Source: Solirubrobacteraceae bacterium
Lineage (GTDB): Bacteria > Actinomycetota > Thermoleophilia > Solirubrobacterales > Solirubrobacteraceae
DNA length: 14,622 bases
NCBI GenBank assembly: GCA_016462625.1
Contig: JAEMSV010000055.1
Span: forward strand, 10,785-25,406
Reading direction: 5' to 3'
Positions 1 to 6,033 of this stretch are shown here, one piece after another (the stretch's first letter is position 1; every line of letters starts with the position of its first letter). The position numbers were made by a program, and so were the translations under genes. The notes under the pieces are model-generated. The model had not been told where the DNA came from and did not search any database. It saw only the letters and a program-made list of their open reading frames with translations.

Positions 1-236
1 TCGTTGAGGATCGACTCGCTCGTGAGCTGCTCGACGATGCGGGTGCCCGTCGCGCCGCCGGCGAAGCCCGTCGCGATCACGGGCTGACCAAGCGTCTTCA
101 GCGTGCGCGCGACGTTGACGCCCTTACCGCCGGCGAGCGTCGTCTGTTCGACGGTGCGATGCCGTCGGCCGAGCCGGAAGTTCGGCACGGAGAGCGATTT
201 GTCGATGGCCGCGTTGAGCGTGACGGTGATGATCAT
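1..236 (-). CDS. PfkB-family sugar kinase (1-phosphofructokinase-like), 3' part cut off by window edge
   Basis: Only the first 78 codons are present; the gene runs off the left edge. The N-terminus reads MIITVTLNAAIDKS and carries AGGKGVNVAR at residues 35-44, the sugar-binding signature of the PfkB/ribokinase superfamily. The opening 'TLNAAID' is typical of the subgroup that phosphorylates fructose-1-phosphate or tagatose-6-phosphate with ATP in the cytoplasm. The C-terminal ATP-site motif and catalytic Asp are outside the window, so the substrate cannot be settled. The ATG at 236 overlaps the stop of the upstream carboxypeptidase gene (ATGA, 236-233), so it probably ends the lysM-dac-pfkB operon by coupled translation. 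No phosphotransferase gene is visible nearby. Family is clear; exact sugar is inference. Confidence 0.85.
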   Translation of the reverse strand, partial: MIITVTLNAAIDKSLSVPNFRLGRRHRTVEQTTLAGGKGVNVARTLKTLGQPVIATGFAGGATGTRIVEQLTSESILN

Positions 237-1528
237 GCAACCGGGCTCTGCTCTTCCAGCGCCGCCCGCGCCCGATCGCGCGAGGCACGGCGCCGCTCGG
301 CTTCCAAGTGGCGCCGTTGTGCCGCGCGTCGGCGCAGCACAAGCGTGCACAGCGTACCGAGCAGGAGCAGTCCGGTCAGCCCGACTAGCCACCATTTCCC
401 GTCCATGAAGTCCTGAAACTTCAGCCACACCCCGGCCTCGGGGACCGCTTCGGCCGTGACGAGCTGGACGCGGGCGAGCTCCCGCCCACCCTGGGTGACG
501 ACCGCCGTGCCGGCCGGCGACCCGGCGGGCAGCGGACCGTCGACCTCGCCGGGGACGCCGCGGATCGCGACTTCGAGCCCCTCTCCGGCGGGAACGACGC
601 GGCTGATCTCGCGGGTGGGGATCACTCCGACCTGCGTGTCGCGGTAGCGGATGGGAACCGTCGCCACCACGCGCCCGCGGTCGAGCACGCGGTCGCGGCT
701 GTAACGATTGAGGGCCCAGGTCAGGAGCGCCCGCGAGTCCGCGTCCCGCGCCGCCTCGCTCGGCTCGCCCATGACGGCGCTGACGACCGTGATGCCGTCG
801 CGCGTCTTGGAGCCGACCAGGAGGTAGCCCGCGCGGTTCGTGTGGCCCGTCTTCACACCGTTCGCGAAGCCCGCCCGGACGAGCCCGTTGCGGTTAATGA
901 TCGTCCGCTGCCGGGCGCCGGTCTCCAGGGTCGCCCGCGGAAGGCTGATGATGCGGCGCAGGAAGGCGTCCTCGCGCACGGCGACCGCGAGCTTCACGAG
1001 GTCCGATGCCGTCGAGTAGTTGCGGGCGTCGTCCAGGCCCACCGGGTTGGCGAAGTGCGTGTTCTCGAGGCCGAGCGCGTCGGCGCGCGCGTTCATGTCC
1101 TTCACGAACGCGCTGCGCGATCCAGCCGAGCCGACCGCCAGCGTCACCGCGGCGTCGTTCGCGCTGGCGATCATGAGCGCGCGGAGCAGGTCCGAGACGC
1201 GCATCGGCTCGCCCGTGCGTAGGTCGATCTTCGACTCGACGGGGAGCGCGGCGTACGGCGCGGCGCGCAGCGTCTGCCCCAGGGACAGCGAGGACCGCGA
1301 GACGAGCGCGGTCATCATCTTGGTCGTCGACGCGATCTGGCGGCGCTCGCCGGCCCGCTTCGCGTACGCCACGTCGCCTGTGGACGCCTCGATAACGATC
1401 GCCGAGCGCGCCGTGAGCGACGGCGGCCCGTCGGCTGCCCGCGAGGGAGCGACCGGGATCGCCAGGAGACCGGCAATCAGCGCGAGGAGCACGATCCCGG
1501 CCCGCCCAAGAGGCCGGGCCTTCGTCAT
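233..1528 (-). CDS. D-alanyl-D-alanine carboxypeptidase (PBP5-type, serine peptidase S11)
   Basis: 431 aa. It removes the terminal D-Ala from peptidoglycan pentapeptides outside the cytoplasmic membrane and so limits cross-linking. A signal peptide occupies residues 1-31 (charged start, hydrophobic 11-28, ending SRA). The three penicillin-binding motifs are visible: STTK at 67-70 (nucleophile S67, K70), SAN at 122-124 and KTG at 226-228. A second domain follows (about 285-365). Unlike the amphipathic anchor of Escherichia coli PBP5, the C-terminus has a true membrane helix (379-398) and a ~33-residue Arg/Ala-rich tail that should lie in the cytoplasm. The start was chosen because it follows ATGA overlap with the LysM gene (1528-1525) and gives an intact signal peptide. 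The long open frame running further upstream is frame shadow of other genes. Family call is secure; gene name (dacA/dacC/dacF) is not. Confidence 0.93.
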   Translation of the reverse strand: MTKARPLGRAGIVLLALIAGLLAIPVAPSRAADGPPSLTARSAIVIEASTGDVAYAKRAGERRQIASTTKMMTALVSRSSLSLGQTLRAAPYAALPVESKIDLRTGEPMRVSDLLRALMIASANDAAVTLAVGSAGSRSAFVKDMNARADALGLENTHFANPVGLDDARNYSTASDLVKLAVAVREDAFLRRIISLPRATLETGARQRTIINRNGLVRAGFANGVKTGHTNRAGYLLVGSKTRDGITVVSAVMGEPSEAARDADSRALLTWALNRYSRDRVLDRGRVVATVPIRYRDTQVGVIPTREISRVVPAGEGLEVAIRGVPGEVDGPLPAGSPAGTAVVTQGGRELARVQLVTAEAVPEAGVWLKFQDFMDGKWWLVGLTGLLLLGTLCTLVLRRRAAQRRHLEAERRRASRDRARAALEEQSPVA

Positions 1529-1848
1529 GACTCGCGAAGCTTCAGCTTCTGCCCGGGCCGCAGGCTCTGCGGGTCGACTCCGGGGTTGAGCCGGATGATG
1601 ACCGTGACGTCCACGCCGGTCTTCTCGGCGATCACAGACAGCGTGTCGTCGGACTTCACCGTGTACGTCCGCGCCTTGCTCTTCGCCTTGGAGGTCGTCG
1701 AGGTCGACTGCTTCTCGCCCTTGGACGACGTCGGCGTGGTGGAAGAGGAATCCCCGCCCATGGTGGTCATTGCCACTGCGCCCACGGCAACCACGCACGC
1801 CACCAGGGCGAGCGGGGCCAACAGGCGGCTGGAGCCTCGCGTACGCAT
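1525..1848 (-). CDS. Secreted or membrane-anchored LysM-domain protein
   Basis: 107 aa. A short basic N-terminus and hydrophobic stretch (residues 9-28) form a signal peptide or anchor. A Ser/Thr/Lys-rich linker (33-60) leads to a single LysM domain (61-105: YTVKSDDTLSVIAEKTG ... LRPGQKLKL), a fold that binds N-acetylglucosamine in peptidoglycan. No catalytic domain is present, so it is likely a wall-binding accessory rather than a hydrolase. Its stop overlaps the ATG of the D,D-carboxypeptidase gene, and both products act on the wall, suggesting a functional pair. There is no Shine-Dalgarno sequence before ATG 1848, but a TATCCT box sits 9 nt upstream, so the mRNA may be nearly leaderless. 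Domain call is firm; partner role is inferred. Confidence 0.88.
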   Translation of the reverse strand: MRTRGSSRLLAPLALVACVVAVGAVAMTTMGGDSSSTTPTSSKGEKQSTSTTSKAKSKARTYTVKSDDTLSVIAEKTGVDVTVIIRLNPGVDPQSLRPGQKLKLRES

Positions 1849-1857
1849 CGCCGCGGG

Positions 1858-1863
1858 AGGATA
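1858..1863 (-). promoter_or_regulatory. Putative -10 box (TATCCT) for lysM-dac-pfkB
   Basis: On the minus strand TATCCT lies 9 nt before the lysM ATG. No convincing -35 and no ribosome binding site are seen, which fits an actinobacterial near-leaderless promoter. The 63-bp gap (1849-1911) between pyrF and lysM holds nothing else I can identify, so pyrF read-through could also feed this operon. Confidence 0.4.
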
Positions 1864-1911
1864 CGACCCCGAAGCTGGGGATGGCGGGCAGAGGCGCCCA
1901 GATGGTCCGGT

Positions 1912-2817
1912 TCAGACCAGCGCCCATGCGGTGGCGCGCAGTTCCTCGGCGGCCGCGTGAGCCGCCTTTGCCGGATCGCCTCCCCGAGCCTCGTACGCCG
2001 ACGCGATCGAGCGCGACGCAGCGATGAGGCCGCCCGCGGGGCCCGGGCGAAACGCGGGCAGCAGATCTTCGACGCGGCCGCCCTGCGCACCGACGCCCGG
2101 GAGGAGGAACGGCGCCCGGGGCATCAGCTCGCGCAGGCGCTCGAGATGCTCCGGGTGCGTCGCACCGCACACGGCGCCGACGTCCGACAGCCCGTGCTCG
2201 CCGATCTCGCCGACCTCGGCCACGATCTCGGCGAGGCGCTCCCAGAGCGGAACGCCCGTCGCGAGCTGCAAGTCCTCGACGTCCGCCGCGCCCGGGTTCG
2301 AGGTCCGGACCAGCACGAAGATGCCCCCCGCCGCGTCCCGCGCGGCGTCGAGCAGCGGCGCGAGCGTGTCGCGACCCATGAGCGGGTTCGCGGTCGCGGC
2401 GTCGACTCCGAGGCCGGGAAGGTCCCCGAACGGCGTCTCGACGGGACCGAAGAGCGCCTCGCCGTACGCGCGGGCCGTCACGTCGATGTCCCCCCGCTTG
2501 CCGTCGGCGATCACGAGCAGGCCGGCAGCGTGGGCGTAGCGGGTGACCGTTTCCAGCGCGGCCCAGCCGAGCGTGCCCAGTCGCTCGAACGACGCGAGCT
2601 GGGGCTTGATCGCGACGCACGCGTCGCCGGCGGCGTCGATCAGCGCGGTGCAATGCGCGGCGACTGCGGTCGCGGCCTGCTCGGCCGGTGATCCATCCGC
2701 GGGGACGGCGGCGAGCGCACTCGGCCACAGCTTCGTCGGATCGGGATCCAGCCCGAGCACGATCTGGCTCGACCGCGCCGCGACGCGCTCGGCCAGGCGG
2801 TCGGCGAAGCTCGTCAT
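1912..2817 (-). CDS. pyrF: Orotidine-5'-phosphate decarboxylase, type 2
   Basis: 301 aa. It converts OMP to UMP, the last step of de novo pyrimidine synthesis, in the cytoplasm. The TIM-barrel fold is marked by LGLDPDP near residue 21-27, KPQLASFE near 71-78 (strand with a substrate-contact Lys) and the catalytic signature ADGKRGDID at 104-112 with K107 and D110. Length (about 300 aa) and the LDPDP opening match the type-2 (actinobacterial/mycobacterial) subfamily rather than the ~235-aa E. coli form. ATG 2817 gives the standard N-terminus; no Shine-Dalgarno precedes it, but TAGCGT lies 9 nt upstream. No other pyr genes are in the window downstream; upstream, rdgB lies 174 bp away across a small opposing gene. 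Confidence 0.95.
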   Translation of the reverse strand: MTSFADRLAERVAARSSQIVLGLDPDPTKLWPSALAAVPADGSPAEQAATAVAAHCTALIDAAGDACVAIKPQLASFERLGTLGWAALETVTRYAHAAGLLVIADGKRGDIDVTARAYGEALFGPVETPFGDLPGLGVDAATANPLMGRDTLAPLLDAARDAAGGIFVLVRTSNPGAADVEDLQLATGVPLWERLAEIVAEVGEIGEHGLSDVGAVCGATHPEHLERLRELMPRAPFLLPGVGAQGGRVEDLLPAFRPGPAGGLIAASRSIASAYEARGGDPAKAAHAAAEELRATAWALV

Positions 2818-2826
2818 TGAGGTCCG

Positions 2827-2832
2827 ACGCTA
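2827..2832 (-). promoter_or_regulatory. Putative -10 box (TAGCGT) for pyrF
   Basis: On the minus strand TAGCGT is followed by 9 nt and then the pyrF ATG. The spacing equals that of the proposed lysM and nadB boxes, which supports a common near-leaderless promoter design. No matching -35 was found. Confidence 0.35.
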
Positions 2833-2863
2833 CCACCGCTGGCGGATGCGGCAGGATGTGCGC

Positions 2864-3007
2864 GTGGACCTCGGACGCATCGCCTGGATCACCACCGTCG
2901 CCGCCGCAGTCATCACCGCGGCGCTGTTGCTGCTGTCCGAGTACTACGGGTACTGCGCGCTCGCGCTGGCGGTTGCCGCTTCCGCGGCGATCAACCTGCG
3001 GACCTGA
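2864..3007 (+). CDS. Small two-helix membrane protein, unknown function
   Basis: About 47 aa from GTG 2864; an in-frame ATG at 2846 would give 53 aa. GTG 2864 is preferred because AGGA (2853-2856) lies 7 nt before it. The product is almost all hydrophobic: segment one about residues 4-22 (IAWITTVAAAVITAALLLL), a short SEYYGY turn, then segment two (ALALAVAASAAI), ending NLRT. Around nine in ten codons end in G or C, as in true genes here. It lies on the opposite strand between rdgB and pyrF, divergent from pyrF and overlapping the last 17 nt of rdgB tail to tail. I do not recognise a family. It could be an inner-membrane microprotein; the alternative is a chance frame, made less likely by codon use and the ribosome site. 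Confidence 0.55.
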   Translation: MDLGRIAWITTVAAAVITAALLLLSEYYGYCALALAVAASAAINLRT

Positions 3008-3563
3008 GCGCCGCCAGGAGGGCCCGGGCCGCCCGCCCGCGGTGGCTGATCGCGGCCTTCTCCTCGGGGGAGATCTCGGCCATCGTGCGGCCGTCCGAGC
3101 GGTCGTCGGGCAGGAACCCCGGGTCGTAGCCGAACCCGCCGTCGCCGCGCGGCTCCGCGGCGAGGGTCCCCGTGCAGCGTCCCTCCACGACCAGCTCGTC
3201 GCCCTCCGGCGTGACGTGGGCGAGCGCGCACACGTACGCAAGCGCGCTGCCAGCCGGCGCCTCGGCCAGCAGCTTGGCGAGGTTCTCCTCGTCGGTGGCG
3301 TGTTCGCCCGCGAACCGGGCTGAACGAACGCCGGGACGCCCGCCGAGGGCCGCGGACTCGATGCCGGAGTCGTCGGCGATCGCGGTCCGGCCGGTCGCCT
3401 GCACGGCGGCGCGGGCCTTTCCGAGCGCGTTCTCGGCGAATGTCGTCCCGTCCTCGGGCGGGAGCTCGACCTCGTCGGGCAGCGGGTCCACCGCGTACGG
3501 CGCGAGCATCGTGGCGAACTCCTCGGCCTTGTGCGCATTGCGCGTTGCCAGCACGAGCCTCAT
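2991..3563 (-). CDS. rdgB: RdgB/HAM1 non-canonical purine NTP pyrophosphatase
   Basis: 190 aa, close to the usual ~195-200. It hydrolyses dITP, ITP and XTP to monophosphates plus pyrophosphate, keeping deaminated purines out of DNA and RNA. Family landmarks are all visible: TRNAHK at 7-12 (nucleotide-binding strand and Lys), ENALGKA near 45-51, ADDSGIES at 63-70 (metal-binding acidic pair), SARFAGE at 81-87, GFGYDPGFLP in the middle of the C-terminal half and SHRGRA near the end. ATG 3563 overlaps the rph stop (ATGA, 3563-3560), so it is translated after rph; rph-rdgB adjacency is a conserved bacterial arrangement. Longer upstream versions of the frame are shadows of rph. Confidence 0.95.
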   Translation of the reverse strand: MRLVLATRNAHKAEEFATMLAPYAVDPLPDEVELPPEDGTTFAENALGKARAAVQATGRTAIADDSGIESAALGGRPGVRSARFAGEHATDEENLAKLLAEAPAGSALAYVCALAHVTPEGDELVVEGRCTGTLAAEPRGDGGFGYDPGFLPDDRSDGRTMAEISPEEKAAISHRGRAARALLAALRSAG

Positions 3564-4297
3564 GCGTCCACCACGGCTGAGGCCTGAGCGTCGCGCAGCA
3601 CGGCGATGCCGCCGGCGGCCAGCTCGAGGAGCTCGTCGAGGTGCGCGCGGGAGAGCGGCGTGCGCTCCGCCGTCGCCTGGACCTCGATCAGCGCGCCGTC
3701 TCCCGTCATGACGACGTTGGCGTCGACCTCGGCGCGGGAGTCCTCGTTGTAGTCCAGATCGCAGAGCGGTACGCCGTCGACGACCCCGCACGAGATCGCG
3801 GCGATCGCGCCTGTGAGCGGAGACCGCTCGAGCCGACCGTCGGCGATGAGGGCGCGGCAGGCGAGATCGAGCGCGACGTACGCGCCCGTGATCGACGCGC
3901 AGCGCGTGCCGCCGTCGGCGGTGAGGACGTCGCAGTCGAGGTAGATCGTGCGCTCGCCGAGCATCGCGAAGTCGACGGCGCCGCGCAGGGACCGCCCGAT
4001 CAGGCGCTGGATCTCGACCCCGCGGCCGTCCTGCTTGCCGCGCGAGATGTCGCGGGGCTTCCGGTCACCGGTCGACGCAGGCAGCATCGCGTACTCCGCC
4101 GTCACCCAGCCGGTGCCTCGCCCGGCCATCCAGCGGGGCACGGAGTCCTGGGCGGACGCGGTGCAGATCACGCGGGTCTCGCCCTGGGTGATGAGGACCG
4201 AGCCGGTGGCCGATGGCACGAAGCCCGGCTCGATCTTCACGGGACGCGGGTCGGCAGGCGTTCGGCCGAAGCTGCGCGAGGAGGCTGAGGCGGTCAC
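3560..4297 (-). CDS. rph: RNase PH (3' tRNA-trimming phosphorolytic exonuclease)
   Basis: 245 aa from GTG 4297, close to the normal 238-260. It uses phosphate to trim nucleotides 3' of the tRNA CCA end. Visible features: FGRTPADPRPVKIEPGF near 10-26 (typical N-terminal motif), GDRKPRDISRGKQDGRG at 77-93 with basic RNA-contact residues, DCDVLTADGGTR at 121-132 and CDLDYNEDSRAEVDANVV at 179-196 with the acidic metal/phosphate site. The start is uncertain: an in-frame GTG at 4363 would overlap the pilin stop by 8 nt and add 22 residues unlike the family, so GTG 4297 is preferred although no clear ribosome site precedes it. It overlaps rdgB by ATGA and follows a pilin gene, probably as one transcript. 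Confidence 0.93.
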   Translation of the reverse strand: MTASASSRSFGRTPADPRPVKIEPGFVPSATGSVLITQGETRVICTASAQDSVPRWMAGRGTGWVTAEYAMLPASTGDRKPRDISRGKQDGRGVEIQRLIGRSLRGAVDFAMLGERTIYLDCDVLTADGGTRCASITGAYVALDLACRALIADGRLERSPLTGAIAAISCGVVDGVPLCDLDYNEDSRAEVDANVVMTGDGALIEVQATAERTPLSRAHLDELLELAAGGIAVLRDAQASAVVDA

Positions 4298-4355
4298 GGG
4301 GCGCCATGGTGGCAGGACCGGTGGCTGCGCGCATCGCGTCCCCGCGCAGCCGGCA

Positions 4356-4559
4356 CTAGTCACTGATCTTGCTGATCTGGTCCTTGATCTCCGTCGCGAT
4401 CGTGGTCGGGAGGTTGGCGCCCTTCCCCGCCGCCACCACCGCGGTGAGCAGCGTCGCCATCAGCACCATCAGGCCGACGTACTCGATCGTCCCCTGCCCC
4501 GCCTCGTCTCGCATACGCAGCAGCGCCCAGTGACCTCGGCCCATCAGTCGGTACAGCAT
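4356..4559 (-). CDS. Flp/Fap-type pilin (class III prepilin-like small protein)
   Basis: 67 aa from ATG 4559. Start chosen because GGAGG (4572-4568) sits 8 nt before it; an in-frame GTG at 4574 lacks a site of its own. A basic leader (1-20) precedes GQGTIEY at 21-27, the prepilin-peptidase motif of Flp pilins: predicted cleavage after G21, with Glu at +5 (E26). A hydrophobic helix (27-45) and a short polar tail ending KDQISKISD follow. Mature Flp subunits polymerise into Tad pili used for adhesion or surface contact. No Tad assembly genes (tadA, tadZ, cpaF, prepilin peptidase) are in the window, so it is an orphan here; the ATPase may be elsewhere. It is immediately upstream of rph, within a few bases, probably co-transcribed. 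Confidence 0.85.
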   Translation of the reverse strand: MLYRLMGRGHWALLRMRDEAGQGTIEYVGLMVLMATLLTAVVAAGKGANLPTTIATEIKDQISKISD

Positions 4560-4567
4560 CGGAGCAA

Positions 4568-4572
4568 CCTCC
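4568..4572 (-). promoter_or_regulatory. Ribosome binding site (GGAGG) deciding the pilin start
   Basis: GGAGG on the minus strand, 8 nt before ATG 4559 and inside the longer GTG-initiated reading. It argues for the 67-aa product. Confidence 0.65.
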
Positions 4573-4709
4573 ACGGTGTTGGTGATGTCGTGGCCGATGC
4601 TGCTCGGAGATCCGTGACGGCGATACCGCGTAACCGCGACGATTCGCCGCGGAAAGTGCGTGCAAATCGTGGAGTCCGCAGGACGGATCGAGCCGCCGGA
4701 CCCCGTCGA

Positions 4710-4715
4710 TATACT
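4710..4715 (+). promoter_or_regulatory. Putative -10 box (TATACT) for the zinc-ribbon gene pair
   Basis: TATACT is the closest TATAAT match in the 197-bp divergent spacer (4560-4756) between the pilin and the zinc-ribbon gene. No good -35 lies 16-18 bp upstream. It would give a leader of about 35 nt containing a purine stretch AGGGGAG (4729-4735), which is about 21 nt from the ATG and therefore too far to be an ordinary ribosome site. The rest of the spacer shows no recognisable element. Confidence 0.4.
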
Positions 4716-4756
4716 CGCGCCGAGGCGCAGGGGAGCGATCCTTCGCGCCTGCCTTC

Positions 4757-5548
4757 ATGACCGGTCTCAAGCAGCGCATCCTCGGCCGGCGCAACGCCAG
4801 CCCCACCGCACCCGAGGGTCCATCCGCACCGGACCCGCAGGACGCGACGGCGGGCGTCGACGCGCCGGCAGCACAGGCTCCCGCCCCGGAGGCGGTGGCC
4901 CCTGCCGACCTGCCGAGCGAGCAGCCCACCGACGTCCATACCGCCGAGTCGCAGACCACCGACGCGCCCGCTGGCGCCGAGCCGGTCGTCAGCGAGCGCC
5001 CGGGCTTTCGCGAGCGCGGTCAGATGCGGCGTCGCCTGCGGTACCTGCGGCGCGCCCACGAGCTCGGCCTGCGCGACCTCGGCGGCCTCGTCTTCGACCT
5101 GCGCCGGTTCCGCCGGCAGCGCTTCGACCTCGTCGAGGCGAAGCTGCAGACCCTCGGCCTCGTCGATCGCGAGATGCGCGCCCTCGAGGCCGCCCTCGAC
5201 GACGGGCGCCCGGTCGTGGAGCTCCGCGAGGCCGGCATCTCCAGCTGCCCGCGCTGCGGCGGACTGACGGCGAGCGACGCGAACTTCTGCTCGAACTGCG
5301 GCCTGCAGATCGGTGAGGCTCCGCCGATCCTCTCCGCCCCGAACGCGCCGACCGCGCCGGCCGTCGCGACGGCGCCCGACGCGCCGTCGGCGCCCGCCCC
5401 GCCGGCGCTGAGCGTCGCGGACGCCGGGAGCGAACCGATCAGCGCCACACCCCCGGCCAACGGCACCAGCGCCGAGCCCGCCGCGCCCGCGCCGTCTGCC
5501 GCGACGACGTCCGGCGACCCGCTCGCGCCTCCGCGCGACGCGCAGTGA
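4757..5548 (+). CDS. Zinc-ribbon protein with Ala/Pro-rich ends, unknown function
   Basis: 263 aa. The first ~80 residues are Ala/Pro/Asp-rich and probably disordered. Residues 83-150 are dense in Arg, Leu and Glu (RRRLRYLRRAHELGLRDLGG and on to LEAALDDG) and predict a helical domain, possibly a coiled coil. A treble-clef/ribbon motif follows: CPRC at 164-167 and CSNC at 178-181 (CxxC-x10-CxxC), which should bind one zinc. The tail (190-263) is again Ala/Pro/Ser-rich. There is no signal peptide or membrane helix. The stop overlaps the GTG of the next gene (GTGA, 5545-5548), and that gene has its own zinc ribbon, so the two products probably work together. No family name is recognised; a scaffold or envelope-associated role is only a guess. 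Confidence 0.75.
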   Translation: MTGLKQRILGRRNASPTAPEGPSAPDPQDATAGVDAPAAQAPAPEAVAPADLPSEQPTDVHTAESQTTDAPAGAEPVVSERPGFRERGQMRRRLRYLRRAHELGLRDLGGLVFDLRRFRRQRFDLVEAKLQTLGLVDREMRALEAALDDGRPVVELREAGISSCPRCGGLTASDANFCSNCGLQIGEAPPILSAPNAPTAPAVATAPDAPSAPAPPALSVADAGSEPISATPPANGTSAEPAAPAPSAATTSGDPLAPPRDAQ

Positions 5549-6027
5549 GCACACCGCCCACCGAACCGCCGAGCGGGGGTCCCCCGCCGGGCACGATCGC
5601 CTGCCCCCGCTGCGGCGCCGGCGTCGGCCCCGACCAGGACTGGTGCCTGGAGTGCGGCGCCGCCGCCCGCACGCGCCTCGCGCCCGCTCCGAACTGGCGC
5701 GCCCCGATCGCGATCGTCGCCGTGGTGGCGGTCGTGGCCGGGATCGCGCTCGCCGCGGCCTTCGTCGCCCTGACGAACGACGAGCCGGACGCGGTCGCCA
5801 CGACCGCGGCTCCCGCCGCCGCACCGGCACCTGCACCTGCTCCCGCCCCCACGCCGGCCCCGGCGACGACGGCCACCACGCCCGCGACGACGACTGCCAC
5901 CACGGCCACCACGCCGGCAACGACAGCCACGGCCACCAAGACGACCGCGACGACGGGGACCACGTCGACGACCGCGACCTCCACCACGCCCGCCGTCACC
6001 TCGACGCAGGCTCAGACGACGCCGTAG
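5545..6027 (+). CDS. Zinc-ribbon membrane protein with Thr/Ala/Pro-rich extracytoplasmic tail
   Basis: 160 aa from GTG 5545, coupled to the preceding gene by a GTGA overlap. After a Pro/Gly-rich start comes CPRC at 20-23 and CLEC at 34-37 (one zinc ribbon), then a membrane helix at 53-76 (IAIVAVVAVVAGIALAAAFV). The last ~80 residues contain an Ala-Pro repeat (about 88-105) and a Thr/Ala-rich stretch (about 106-160). Expected topology is ribbon inside, tail outside; Thr-rich tails of this kind in actinobacteria are often O-mannosylated, which is inference. The layout resembles 'zinc-ribbon plus transmembrane' proteins annotated as hypothetical. Only 6 bp separate its stop from that of the converging deacetylase gene, and no terminator is visible there. 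Confidence 0.75.
   Translation: MSTPPTEPPSGGPPPGTIACPRCGAGVGPDQDWCLECGAAARTRLAPAPNWRAPIAIVAVVAVVAGIALAAAFVALTNDEPDAVATTAAPAAAPAPAPAPAPTPAPATTATTPATTTATTATTPATTATATKTTATTGTTSTTATSTTPAVTSTQAQTTP
5815..6010 (+). repeat. Low-complexity coding repeat (Ala-Pro then Thr-Ala codons)
   Basis: About 195 bp made of GCN-CCN pairs and then ACN-ACN-GCN triplets inside the second zinc-ribbon gene. It is protein-level low complexity, not a perfect tandem DNA repeat; length could vary between strains by slippage. Confidence 0.7.
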
Positions 6028-6033
6028 GGCGGC

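Noticed and set aside
233..3538. Open minus-strand frame of about 1100 codons
   Set aside because: Only its last 431 codons are a real gene (the carboxypeptidase). The rest is Arg/Ala-rich translation through lysM, pyrF and rdgB in wrong frames, a normal effect of high GC.
4291..4363. Separate small gene opposite or before rph starting at the out-of-frame ATG near 4313
   Set aside because: The frame is out of phase with rph, has no ribosome site and no motif.
5815..6010. Tandem repeat or CRISPR-like array
   Set aside because: Units are not identical and follow codons for Ala/Pro and Thr/Ala; it is protein low complexity.
6028..6033. Terminator between the convergent zinc-ribbon and HDAC genes
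   Set aside because: Only 6 bp separate the stops and no stem with a T-run was found around them.
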